The notes beneath the pieces were generated by a model. It was not told the DNA's origin. It did no database searches and saw nothing but the letters and a program-made list of their open reading frames with translations. Below, piece by piece: positions 1 through 9,481 of a DNA stretch of 64,000 nt (position 1 is the first letter of the stretch; each line of letters opens with the position of its first letter). The translations under genes were made by a program, and so were the position numbers. The stretch covers positions 1 to 64,000 of the forward strand of contig JAJOHG010000051.1 in assembly GCA_021029095.1 (NCBI GenBank), read 5' to 3'. The stretch comes from Phellopilus nigrolimitatus. Lineage: Eukaryota; Basidiomycota; Agaricomycetes; Hymenochaetales; Hymenochaetaceae.

Positions 1-342
1 CTAGTCACAATTTAGAGCAATTTCAATGAGATGCTGAACTGGCTGAAACAATGTAACCAGTCAATATGAGGCAACACACTTGAAGAGGGAGCAATAGGGC
101 ATACACACTAGCCACATTTTTTTTAGTAACTATATAGTGGCCTCTGCTTTGTTTGTATGTGTGCATTAGAGCAGTTTGAAACTAGATTCAGAGTGCAAGG
201 ATCTGTACATACACAACTCGAGTGAGCGCCGGCAGCTCTGAATAGCAATTGTAATTGTAATATAAACGGGACCAGGACGGACCCGCCGAGCTCGGGATTA
301 TATAATACGAGACGGACCTCGTGCCCAACACGCGTCACGTCA
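1..342. promoter_or_regulatory. Upstream region of the first family member, with a TATA box
   Basis: No gene is supported here. A TATA-like element (TATATAA, about 299-305) lies roughly 40 nt before the first ATG at 343 and 75 nt before the ATG at 380, so the stretch probably contained the promoter of the following gene. The rest shows no repeat or RNA that I recognise. Confidence 0.4.
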
Positions 343-2578
343 ATGAAATTGCAATTTTGGGTCGCTTGCGCTCTGCTATCATGGCCGTTCACCCCGCTCC
401 GCCCGCCGCTCCGCCGTCGATATCCGTCCCCCGTCCAAGTCATTTACCACCCACACGACTCCCATCGACACGACGACGATACCGAGGATGTCGACGATGT
501 CGAGCACGAGCATAGGTACGAGCACGACGACCTCGACGACGCCGACACGGATGACCTCGAGTCCGACTACGTCGACGTCGACGTCGGCCCCGAACCTGAT
601 TTCATCGGCGCGCCCCCAAACACGCACGGACTCAACCCCTACCTCGGCCTCGGCCATCGCCCGCGCACCCTCCTGCGGCCCCCATTCGTGCACCGCGAGT
701 CCACGGACGTCGAGTTTGCACAGCGCCACCCCCCGCTCGCCGCGCGCCGCTGGGGCCGCGTGCGCGCGCTCGGCCTCGCGCGTGGCCGTGCGGGCACGAT
801 CCTGCGCTCGCTGCGCGGCTCGTTCAACCGCGGCGCAGCCGCAGGGGTGGGATGGGACGGGGGAGAGGCAGGGGCGCCGCGCCGCCGTTCGAGTTCCGCG
901 AGCCCCTGCCTGTCCCGCGCAGCGTGCGCCAGCAGTACTCCGAGCTCGCGCCGACGGACGCCGGTGCCGACGCCGACGAGGACGTGGATGTGGAGGAATG
1001 GAACGTGGAAGTGCACAAGAGCGCGGACGGCATGCTCGCCCCGCCGCCGCGCGGCCCCGGCGCGCCTCGCTCGACACCCTCCGCCCGATCACCGAGCAGC
1101 CGCACGTGCACACGCGCTCGCGCTCCGTGTCGCATTACTCCCGGTCTTCGTCGCCGCTCCAGCGCGCGCACACCGTCTCATCGGTCCAACGGCCCGCGCT
1201 GCCGGCCCGCTCATCGTCTGCGCTCAGCGACAGCACCGACACGCTGCAGGGCACGACGCTAGCGCCCACGGCGGCGGCGGCAGCGCCGAGACGGGCGAGA
1301 CTACCGTCGTCGCACACGACCCCTATTCCATCCCCCCTGCCCAGCTCCGTCCCGAGTTCCGCCCCATCCACGTCCTTCTCCCCACCTTCGCACCGCGGCT
1401 CCGCGCGCACGCCCCTTCCCCCGGCCCCTTCAACTTCAAAAGCGCGCCTCACGACCGCCCTCGCGCCAGCCCTCCGCGCGCTCGCGCGCCTGCAGGTCGT
1501 GCCGTGGATCGCCGAGCCGTACCCCACGCCGGGGATCCTAACCCCTCTCTCCCCGCCGCAGCGCGTCGCCGCGGATTTCCTACCCCTCTCCTCCGTACGC
1601 GCTGCGTCCTTTCCTCAGAGCTGGCGCAGGCCAGGACCTGAAGACCGAGACGAGTAACGGGGAGGGCGCGGCGTCGTGGGTACCGCCCTCCAGCGGCGCG
1701 CCGGCCGAGCGCGAAGCAGGTCCAGCGTGCTCTCCGCGCCGACGCGGTGCGCGCATCAGGGCTCGGCGCGCTGTACGGATATGGAGGGTACGGCGTCGCT
1801 GCCGCGCGCAGCTACGCGCAGGGTCGGAAGCAGAGACAGGCGCGGCCGCTGGGGTACATGTACGCGCCGCCGTCTGCGAGCGCGAGCGCGAGCGGCAGCG
1901 GGCGATCGTACGTGCAGGTGCCGCGCCCGAGCGCACCGACGCCTGCGGCAGCTGCGCGCTCGGTCTCTGGCTCTGGCTCCGGCTCATATGCGCAGTCGTA
2001 TGGCCGCCCGCAGACGCAGATGCCGGGGCACGCGGGGTCGTATGCGAGCTACTACACCACATCGGCTTCTGCACACCCGGCGGCGGCCCCCAGCCAGGCG
2101 CAGAGCACGAACCAGAGCGCGCCAACCTACACGGCCACCGCGCCGAGCCACACACCCTCCTACGCGTCGCCACCACCGCCGCCGGTTCCCCCAAAGCAGC
2201 AGCAATATCATTACTACACGCTCCCGCAGGCTCCTCCGAGCCAGAGCCAGAGCCAGAGCCAAGGCCAAAGCGGACACAGGATGTATCTGCCTTACCCGTA
2301 CGCGGCGTCCTCGCCGCCACTCCCACCGCTACCTGGGCACACTGTCAGCGGGTCCTCTGGACACAGCGGGAGCAGGTATAGCGGGAGCGGGCACAGCGGG
2401 AGCGGGTTCGAGCCGGACTCGGAGTGGGTATAGCGGCATCGGGTACAGTGGGAGCGGGTACAGTGGGAGCGGGTACAGCGGGAGCGGGTACAGCGGGTAC
2501 GGCACGGTCGTACAGGGGGTGCCGACGACGACGGTGCCCGTGCCCGTGACGTACACGTATTCGTATTCGTACGCGTGA
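343..2578 (+). pseudogene. Broken member of a Pro/Ser/Arg-rich protein family (family member 1)
   Basis: I do not know the biochemical function. The reading must jump frame repeatedly to stay similar to the intact relative at 5838-7679. The matching blocks are: an acidic/basic block around 570-840; the block containing PRSVRQQYSE at 880-1020; the block with GETTVVAHD near 1290-1320; the block with VVPWIAEPYP at 1490-1600; and an SWVPPSS-like block near 1670. A Gly/Ser/Tyr-rich tail runs from 1747 to 2433 and continues in another frame to 2578. Stops at 1639-1641 and 1655-1657 interrupt two of these frames. None of the jumps coincides with a plausible GT-AG intron of normal size, so decay by small indels is the simplest reading. 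Local sequence errors or unusual introns cannot be excluded. The tail shares PLGYMYAP with the member at 24934. The frames are open over long stretches because the DNA is very GC-rich, so the borders are approximate. Confidence 0.6.
2362..2503 (+). repeat. 15-bp minisatellite encoding Gly-Tyr-Ser-Gly-Ser repeats
   Basis: Imperfect tandem copies of a 15-bp unit (about GGGAGCGGGTACAGC) occupy the 3' end of the broken gene. Read in frame they give YSGSG repeats. The array is interrupted near 2410-2440 by a sequence encoding FEPDSEW, which is also where the reading frame changes. Slippage in this array is a likely source of frame loss. Confidence 0.75.
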
Positions 2579-2879
2579 ACTGCGGGTTAGAAGGGGGAGA
2601 GAGAGGTGTAGGAATACTGTCGGCGAGGTAGATGCTGTAGATGAATAGGAAGGTGTGCTGCGTGTAATTGTATGTATTAGTGCAACGTTGTACATGTACG
2701 TATGTGATTATCGGCCATTAGGTTGTAACTAAAGAGTGTTTACAGAAGTCACAGCAGTAGTGCATGTATTGTATTGGAAACACCGGCATTTCTGCCGAGG
2801 GCTTGACCTCCGACATAGCAATGTTCTATGGTCCGAAAGCAGTCTCCCAGTCTACCGGTTGCCAGACTACAGTTGCATA

Positions 2880-3400
2880 TGTTGGAATCCAAGCCGGCGG
2901 AGCCCCGTGAGCGAGCGCAGCGTCTCGGCTCAGCGAGCCCGAGGCTCCCAGCTCTGGGATTGGCTGGTCCGCGATCTATGTTCACCCGCGCGCTGCCTGC
3001 GCACCACTCCCGACCGCCGTCCGATACCCCTCGTTTTACAGTGCCGAGATAGATAGTTATTTACTCATCATTTATTTGTCTTCATCTCTCTTATTGTTCC
3101 CCCCTTTCTTCGTAGCATAAAAGCAGCTCTCCGCAGCCAGAAAACCCAGTAGTATAAAAAGCCTCTTTATTCTTCTGGCCACCTCAGATGTTCGCATACC
3201 GCACAAACGACTGAGGTGAGCATTCTGACATTATAACGAACTATTATACTTTTACTTATTACTACATTAAACTAGCTTACTTTGTACTAGGTTAGTTTGC
3301 AACATGATTAGACGTCCGCATACCGCGCAAACGACTGAGCTTACTTTGTACTAGGTGTGCTGTGTAACGCCGTTGTGCGGACTTGTCTCACCAAGCTACA
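2880..3400 (+). mobile_element. Solo LTR (copy A) of an LTR retrotransposon
   Basis: The segment begins TGTTGGAATCC and ends CCAAGCTACA, giving the TG...CA ends of an LTR. It matches the reverse complement of 29867-30437 along its length. Inside are TATA-like elements (around 3117 and 3154), a U3-like GC-rich start, and two direct copies of a block reading roughly GACGTCCGCATACCGC followed by CAAACGACTGAG (about 3190-3215 and 3311-3338). No gag, pol, primer binding site or polypurine tract adjoins it. The flanks (GCATA before, TGTAC after) do not form a target-site duplication, unlike copy B, so the copy may be old or rearranged. Confidence 0.75.
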
Positions 3401-3633
3401 TGTACATTGTGGGTTGCATACGAGACCCATCGCAATTTTGCCAAGTTTGTTCCTGGCAAATTTGTCTGTGCCCCACTTTGCAGGTTCGATTTCTGTATAA
3501 AATGCATCGCTCGCGGCCTTTCGCACTTCAACACATCTGCTTACCAGAAACAAGTGAACGTCTATCTGCAGTACTCTCAGGCTCAGCGGCAAACATATAT
3601 ATTTCCCACGACAAGCCATTTCCAGATTTTAAC
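3401..3633 (+). promoter_or_regulatory. Promoter, leader and 5' UTR intron shared with the small gene at 19.3-19.8 kb
   Basis: From about 3409 (TGGGTTGCATACGAG) the sequence aligns with the reverse complement of 19630-19850. Shared landmarks in the same order are the TGGGTTGCATACGAG block, a CCACTTTGC block, a TATA box (TATAAAA at 3496-3502; TATATAA in the other copy), CTTACCAGAAACAA followed by a GTGA(A/G)C donor (near 3556), and a TTCCAG acceptor (3620-3625). The acceptor is followed within a few bases by AACATG. This is the layout of a core promoter plus a spliced 5' UTR. The LTR ends only a few bases upstream. Confidence 0.6.
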
Positions 3634-3873
3634 ATGAACTACCCCTCTCTTCACACGGAATTTTCAGAATCAGATGCCAGACATGAGCAGCTACTTGCAC
3701 TTGCTGAGAGTCTCACCAGTGGAAATCCACTTACGGAAACTCAAACAAAAGTACAACGGTTTCACAAGAAAGCTGTTCAAGTGAAAGAGCAGAAGGATAA
3801 TGAATTGCTACTCATCAATCAACAAGAGGGTGCACAAGTGGACCAAAAAGTAGTGCAGACGCTGGTAATATGA
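3634..3873 (+). CDS. Small helical protein behind the shared promoter (copy A), possibly frameshifted at its end
   Basis: Unknown function. The ATG follows the predicted leader-intron acceptor by 8 nt and gives a 79-residue, Glu/Gln/Lys-rich, probably coiled-coil protein. After the stop the next frame stays open to about 3969 and reads LEYLHSVLEKW followed by another charged helix. A one-base frameshift near 3866-3870, or a very short intron (GTAATA...ACATAG), may therefore separate a longer original C-terminus. There is no signal peptide and no recognisable domain. The protein is not clearly similar to the one made from the matching promoter at 19.6 kb. Confidence 0.45.
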   Translation: MNYPSLHTEFSESDARHEQLLALAESLTSGNPLTETQTKVQRFHKKAVQVKEQKDNELLLINQQEGAQVDQKVVQTLVI

Positions 3874-3969
3874 ATCTCAATTGGAATATTTACATAGTGT
3901 ACTCGAGAAATGGATTGACGAGGCAAAACGTGAAGAGGCGGCGCGCATGCTCGCAGAGATGAGTTTTTG

Positions 3970-5837
3970 AATCCAGTTGGATAAGCGGCAGAAGGCTTCA
4001 TTATTTGTACAGTGCTAAAGGGCAATCTTATATACCAAGGGCTACAGGAATTACTAATAATACACTGGTGCAATTAGTCACATTTCCTTTCTAATGTTAT
4101 GCCTTGAGACTCCGGCATCCACATTGTAATGGGCTACTTTCTAAATTATCGCTCTGTTTTGTTTTCAAAGAAAATAAATAACTCCTCGGCTTCGGAGATC
4201 TAGGTAAATAAGATACATATTTGCAAAATTTGAAATACCTCCATGATATTGAGAGCTACGGCAAATCCGGTTTCAACATCAAAACTCGACCTTCCGTGCT
4301 CCTTGAGTAACCCAGCTTGTATCGATATCTAGAACACCACGGTCCGCAAAACGCACCTCAAACACGATTACGTAGCGACATCACGTGTACGTTTTACGTT
4401 TAAGTCCTTTTTTTCTTTCTTTCTTTTTTTCCCTTTATATACGGTACGGCACCACTCTCGGAGTCATCGACTTCCTCGCTCAGGCTGCCATCGCACTGAG
4501 CACAAGAGCGTGACGACTTGGGATATTCCTTCACGACGGCGCAGCTACGGCTTCCTTTCTTCCTGCTGCAATGCATATGCACTTTTTGTCCACCGCAGCG
4601 CTCTATCGGCCGCCTTCTCGAAGCGAGATCACTGGGAAGGGCGCCCGGCGGACGGAAATCTGTATGTATGTGTACAGTCTCTTCTTCACTTTAGAACTCA
4701 AGAGTTGTTGGAGGGAACTTGTAAACAAAATTTTTGAATCCGCTTTTTATTTCTCCAGAAAATCGGAATTCTTCTCAACAACTTTTTTTATTTATTTAAA
4801 AGACTGCTGTTGGCTCTATACATCCGACATCAGTAGGAGAAAATATACGGCCTAGACAATTGCCAAAAACCAGGATTGCCACATGCTTTTGTCAAGGACA
4901 CGAGCTAGCTTTTCTCTTGAACACACCCCTCCCAGCCCCGCCGTCAATCCACGGAAGTCTCTTTCTTTTCCACTTTATTCCAAAGCGCATATCGACCTTG
5001 CAGCCAGGGAGGCTCAGACAATTATGATGTCTCTGTTTGCATTTCTCGCCGAAGATGCTGTACGCTTGCTCGCAGACGCGCAAAATCTCATCGAAGCCGT
5101 TGTTTGTTCATTGTTCATTGATGTCCCCGCACATCTCACACCTCCTGGTCGTGATGCACGTGTGGCCCTCATTCACATCGACGGTCTCAACGACGACATC
5201 GGACGTGCTGCTCTTTCTCTTGAATGCATGAGATATGCATGTGTCTGTTAGACCTCACTCTTTGAAGAAAATAAAGGCATCCAAAAGGACTACGGGGAGC
5301 GCATTTGAAGCGGGAGGTGGGATGAAGGAAGGAGAGTTAGTTCTGTAGAAACGACACGTACGTCCGACGTTTGCTGAATATTGTTCTTCCTCCTAAATAT
5401 TCGATCTCTTTTTTTCTTCCCTCTCATTTGCTCAGGTTCGTCCTCTGGGTGCTTTCACCCGTGAACTATGGGCACTGTTATAGGCACGCGACGGACATGC
5501 GTACCCTGCGCTCGAAGTCACCAACGCCGCAGACGGTCGTCTTTTGCTGCGCACGCCTCGTTCTTCTGGGACATGACACACGTGTACGTGCCCATCTCGA
5601 CATCAACAGCGACGACGGGCTTGCAGCTTGCCCTCTCTACCTCTTGTCGTGAATACGCCTTCCCAATTGTCTACCACAATACCCCAAAATTGCTATCGAT
5701 CTCTCAACCTATCATCGGACAGCAGAAACGAAACAAATCCATACTACTTACTGGTCGGCTGTCCTCGGTGCGGACGGAACGCACGTCGGGCCTGATTTCG
5801 ACTCAAAATCTTATATTGCACCCGTACATTCATCAGA
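3970..5837. other. Stretch without a supported gene upstream of the 613-aa ORF
   Basis: Only short ORFs with no family similarity are seen. AT-rich 4080-4450 has no coding signal. Two segments, about 5030-5225 and 5460-5650, read as distantly similar (ARVALIHIDGLNDD against TRVRAHLDINSDD) and could be an old duplication of upstream sequence, but the match is weak. 5650-5837 probably holds the promoter and leader of the next gene; no clear TATA box was identified. Confidence 0.35.
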
Positions 5838-7679
5838 ATGTATCAAGCGGCCAGCCCGCGCTCAAGCTTGCATACGCAACGCTATTCAGCCGCGTCGTTC
5901 GGCTCGCGGCCCGGTAGCCCCGACACGCAGCCGCCGCCCCAAGCACGCCCCCGCCCCCGCCCGCAGCCCACTCCGTACACCACGGCACCGCTGGAGCCGT
6001 ATTACCCCTATCCCACGCAGGACGCGCTCTCGAGCTCGTATTTCAACGTCGGCGAGGCGGAGGTCGAGGAGGCAATGGACATCAACCGTCTCGACGAGGA
6101 GTTCGTTTTGCGCGCGCGCGCCCCGCGCAGCCGCATGCGGCGGCTCGCCTCACGCGTCCTCGGCGTGCTGGCGCTGCCCGTTCGCCTGCCGCTTGCGTTC
6201 CTGCGACGGCGGCGTGCGGCGCGCCGATCGCGCAGCTCGACAGCCGCGCGCTCGAGCTCGGCGACGGGCATGGGCTTCCGCGATTCGCAGCCTGTGCCGC
6301 CCTCAGTCCGGCTGCAGTACTCGAGGGAGGGCTCGGACGGTGTGGGGCGCGTGCACGAGGACGTGCTTGTCCCGCCGACGGCGCCCGTGACGATGCTGGA
6401 GGTTGGTATGACAGGAGGACGCGACGAGGACGAGGACGAGGACGATGATGTCGAGCTCGGGCGCACGACGAGTCAGCGCTCGCGTTTCTCCCAATCCCGC
6501 CACTCTCATCGGTCTCCATCGCACCACAGCCATAGCGGCCAGACGCACGGCGACACCACCGTCGTGCACCACGACGCCGCCATCGCTGCCGCCGAGGCTA
6601 CCGCAGCCGGCGGCGGCGGCTTCGTCCACCCATCTGCGCGCACGAGCGCGTCGACGCCCTTCCCGGCAAACCCGCCGCCGAGCGCGTACAAAGATTCCTC
6701 ACACACGAGCCGCTCGCGCTCGACCTACTCGCAGCGCACGTCGCTGCTCGGCCTCGCAGTGCGCCTCTTCCACGGCGCGCGCGCGCTGTACCGCCTGCCG
6801 TGGATCGCGCCACCGCACGCGCGTGTCGCCGTGGACTTCGTGCCCGCGCTCGCGTCCGCGCGCTCGAAGTACCGCATGCGTCCGTGCGACTACGCGACAC
6901 GCGGGATGACGCAGACGGGCGCGCACATGCTGCGCGGCGTCCCGCTGCAGGTGCCGCAGGCGGACCTCGCCGCGGCGTCCGCCGTGGCCGGCCTGACGGA
7001 CGGCGAGTCGTGGTACCGGCCGTCGGCCCAGCAGATCCAGAAGCGGCGCACGCGCGCACACGTGAAGCGCATCCGCAACCGCCACCACCCGGGCCGCCAC
7101 CACCACCACTTCGACTCGAGTCAGGCGAACCTGCTGCACCGTCAAGCGTCCGCGGGCTTGTCAGCGTACCCGTTCGGCCCCGCCGCCGCCGCCGCATCCT
7201 CCTCGCCCGGCTCGAGCGCATCTCCATTCGGACCCCATGGGTCGCCATATACGTATCCCTACGGCACGCAGCCGATGTACTTCTTCCACCCGCCGCAGAT
7301 GCCAGGCCAGCCCGGTCCTGGCGCGCCCAACCCAAACACTGGCGGCGGAGTGGGCCCGCGTCCACGCCCCGGAAGTGCCGTCTCCTCTTCGACTGCGCGC
7401 CCTCGCCCGACACATTCGCAAAGCGCGAGCCCCGGGAGCAGCGGCAGGAGCGGCTCGGACGTGCGCCCGCCGCCGCCCGCGGTGCAACAGCAGACGCCCG
7501 GGCCGATGTACATGCAGATGATGCCGGCATTCATGTCGCCGTCGACGGGCTCGCCGATGCCGCTGCCGCCGCTCCTCCCGCCGAGCTACTCGCATATGTT
7601 TCCGGGGCCGTATCAGTACCCCCCAGCGTGGATGCAGCAGCAGGGTCATCAGCAACAGCAACCGCAGCAGCAACATTGA
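5838..7679 (+). CDS. Pro/Ser/His/Arg-rich protein, intact family member 2
   Basis: An uninterrupted ORF of 613 residues with no introns; function unknown. In order it shows a Pro-rich N-terminus (residues 1-60), a short acidic segment, an Arg-rich hydrophobic stretch (about 95-125, RLASRVLGVLALPVRLPLAF) that could associate with membrane but is too basic for a standard signal, and an acidic run (EDEDEDD near 197-205). A conserved block with GARALYRLPWIAP and VAVDFVPALASARS follows (about 310-345), then GESWYRPSAQQ at about 389-399 followed by a basic region (RRTRAHVKRIRNRHH). The rest is a low-complexity Pro/Gly/Ser/Gln tail ending in QQQPQQQH. The LPWIA-VDF and GESWY blocks recur in the broken copy at 343-2578, and GESWY in the gene at 24934. 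The ATG at 5838 is the first in frame. Secreted, nuclear or cytoplasmic location cannot be told. Confidence 0.7.
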   Translation: MYQAASPRSSLHTQRYSAASFGSRPGSPDTQPPPQARPRPRPQPTPYTTAPLEPYYPYPTQDALSSSYFNVGEAEVEEAMDINRLDEEFVLRARAPRSRMRRLASRVLGVLALPVRLPLAFLRRRRAARRSRSSTAARSSSATGMGFRDSQPVPPSVRLQYSREGSDGVGRVHEDVLVPPTAPVTMLEVGMTGGRDEDEDEDDDVELGRTTSQRSRFSQSRHSHRSPSHHSHSGQTHGDTTVVHHDAAIAAAEATAAGGGGFVHPSARTSASTPFPANPPPSAYKDSSHTSRSRSTYSQRTSLLGLAVRLFHGARALYRLPWIAPPHARVAVDFVPALASARSKYRMRPCDYATRGMTQTGAHMLRGVPLQVPQADLAAASAVAGLTDGESWYRPSAQQIQKRRTRAHVKRIRNRHHPGRHHHHFDSSQANLLHRQASAGLSAYPFGPAAAAASSSPGSSASPFGPHGSPYTYPYGTQPMYFFHPPQMPGQPGPGAPNPNTGGGVGPRPRPGSAVSSSTARPRPTHSQSASPGSSGRSGSDVRPPPPAVQQQTPGPMYMQMMPAFMSPSTGSPMPLPPLLPPSYSHMFPGPYQYPPAWMQQQGHQQQQPQQQH

Positions 7680-8245
7680 TTTTGTTACTGGTTTGTGTCC
7701 TCACAAAGACATCGTGCCCAGTACTTCTTGTCTCCTGTTATCGCTCTTATACCTTTCCTACTTCTGATTACTATGCTACGCTCTGTATCAGCGTTTAACG
7801 CTCTCGCAATACGTTGTTCATGTGCAATAAGTTATACTTGTTATACTTGTAACTCCTAAGCTTTTTGCCACCATTATTCGAAGTTGAATCCCAGACGCGT
7901 CATTTCGAAAAGTTGAACTAGACTTGTGAATAATACATATACCCAATAACAAACCGGCTGCTGGTCTACATTATGAAAACATATTACAGCCGTCATGCGC
8001 TCAATCTCATAGAGTTACTGGACGGAAGCCTTATTTTACTTGTATGTAATGTCCTTCTCAACCAATTTACACTGGCAGACACGGGTGCATGATTATAACA
8101 TCTTTCCTCAATCCAAGAAGAGACGGCGAAGCCTCGTTCCTTGCAATGATTAATCTCACTCATTGTGTGGGGGGTGTAGGCGACCCCAACCCTCTTTTTA
8201 TCGGCGTTGCAAACAGTGTAGAAATGTTGCACTAGAAATCATGGA
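7680..8245. other. 3' flank between convergent genes
   Basis: AT-richer sequence between the ends of the 613-aa gene and the aspartic protease. It presumably holds both 3' UTRs. No repeat, RNA gene or coding signal is visible. Confidence 0.4.
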
Positions 8246-9481
8246 TTATCTGTTAATTGCAGTGCTGAGAGAAGGCGAGGGTGATCGACGTACACCAGCA
8301 GAACCCGTTGATGAAGTCGAAGCTGTGCTCACCATTGTCACACCGACTATGAAATAGATGGGGTTTGGTTTCCCTTCCACGGACCTGTACAGCTTGCGTG
8401 GCCAGATCTGCGCATCTTTCGTCAGCTCGAACTTCCTTCCAGCGATGTGAAAAAACAAGCTCTTCATATTTCCGTATTGCTTCTCTGTGACTCTCAGGAG
8501 TCCAGTAGCCTCGTCGAACAACGCGCCGGCCACTTCCTGGTAAGCAGAGTACGCGTCTGTTGCAAAGTAGATCAACGTCGATCCGGTGTCGATGATCCCT
8601 GAGCCGTCCTGCATGATGACAGTCGAGTCCCCGTAAGTGACCGTCTGGTCAATGCCCCACCCGTTCGCTGCGGGAGATTTCGATGTAATATTGGTATACG
8701 TGACCTCGCCCCTGATCTTGGACATATTGACACCACCGAAGGCGAGCTCCCCATCCATAATACCGAGATAGCACGTCTCCACCACTGTCGGCTCGAAGCC
8801 GATCTCAACCACACTCGCGCTGATCTTCTTTTGCGCGAAAAGGTTGTCCGTGACGGTCGGCATCAGCTCATTGCGTTTGCACCTCCGATCCTGGTACAGA
8901 GTACACTCCGAGCCCCAGACAGGCCCGATCCCCAGAATGCCGTCGACAGCATCGTAGAAGAATGACTCCGACACGCCGATAGCCTGGTTTTTCACTTCCA
9001 ATCCTTCTCCTAGTGACAACGTGTCGAGATACAGGTCTCCCTCAAAAGAACCAATACAATACTTGATCTTGACGTTACGCATTGGCTTCCCCGTTGGCTT
9101 GTAGTTCGGCAGTCTGATGACGGTATTCGCAGAACCGCTGTCGACCATGAGGTTGAACGGCGTCTTTGACGCGCCGACCTTGACAGTCGTGATGTAGTTT
9201 ACAGCTGCATTAGAGACGAATACGTTCTTCGTCTTGTTGTCGGAGACGAACACCTCATCTATTTTCATTGCCTTGGAGAAGTTGTGAGCGTTCACACTGT
9301 TAGGAGGCATAGAACCAATCTTGCCCATTTTCTTTGAGCGCACTCGATCATGCTTGTTCATTGTCCCATCCCGTTTGACCGAAGCGCGGATAGAGATGGT
9401 CTTCAATTCGACATCGTCTGAAGAAGATGCGGAAGACTGGGGATTAGTCTTGGAAGACCCAGGTATATTCGGTTTCGACAT
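8246..9481 (-). CDS. Polyporopepsin-like aspartic protease (A1 family), probably defective
   Basis: 411 codons. The order matches fungal pepsin-like proteases: a propeptide-like segment (KTISIRASVKRDGTMNKHD), the mature start VSNAAVNYITTVKVG, the first active-site loop MVDSGSANT, a flap-like YCIGSFEG, AVDGILGIGP, and the second active-site loop IIDTGSTLIY. Known members cleave peptide bonds with two aspartates at acid pH and are usually secreted or vacuolar. Oddities: the first loop is DSG rather than DTG; the Trp that usually follows SSNT is missing (NTVI); and no ATG-led signal peptide precedes the propeptide. After YFIVG near 8340 the frame no longer resembles the family, whereas another frame of the same DNA reads DNGEHSFDFINGFC, which does. 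A frameshift near 8335-8343 is therefore likely. No intron is needed inside the ORF. It may be a pseudogene or carry a sequence error. Confidence 0.75.
   Translation of the reverse strand: MSKPNIPGSSKTNPQSSASSSDDVELKTISIRASVKRDGTMNKHDRVRSKKMGKIGSMPPNSVNAHNFSKAMKIDEVFVSDNKTKNVFVSNAAVNYITTVKVGASKTPFNLMVDSGSANTVIRLPNYKPTGKPMRNVKIKYCIGSFEGDLYLDTLSLGEGLEVKNQAIGVSESFFYDAVDGILGIGPVWGSECTLYQDRRCKRNELMPTVTDNLFAQKKISASVVEIGFEPTVVETCYLGIMDGELAFGGVNMSKIRGEVTYTNITSKSPAANGWGIDQTVTYGDSTVIMQDGSGIIDTGSTLIYFATDAYSAYQEVAGALFDEATGLLRVTEKQYGNMKSLFFHIAGRKFELTKDAQIWPRKLYRSVEGKPNPIYFIVGVTMVSTASTSSTGSAGVRRSPSPSLSTAINR

Noticed and set aside
5030..5660. Tandem duplication of a short coding segment
   Set aside because: Similarity between the two parts is weak and needs gaps; kept only as a note.
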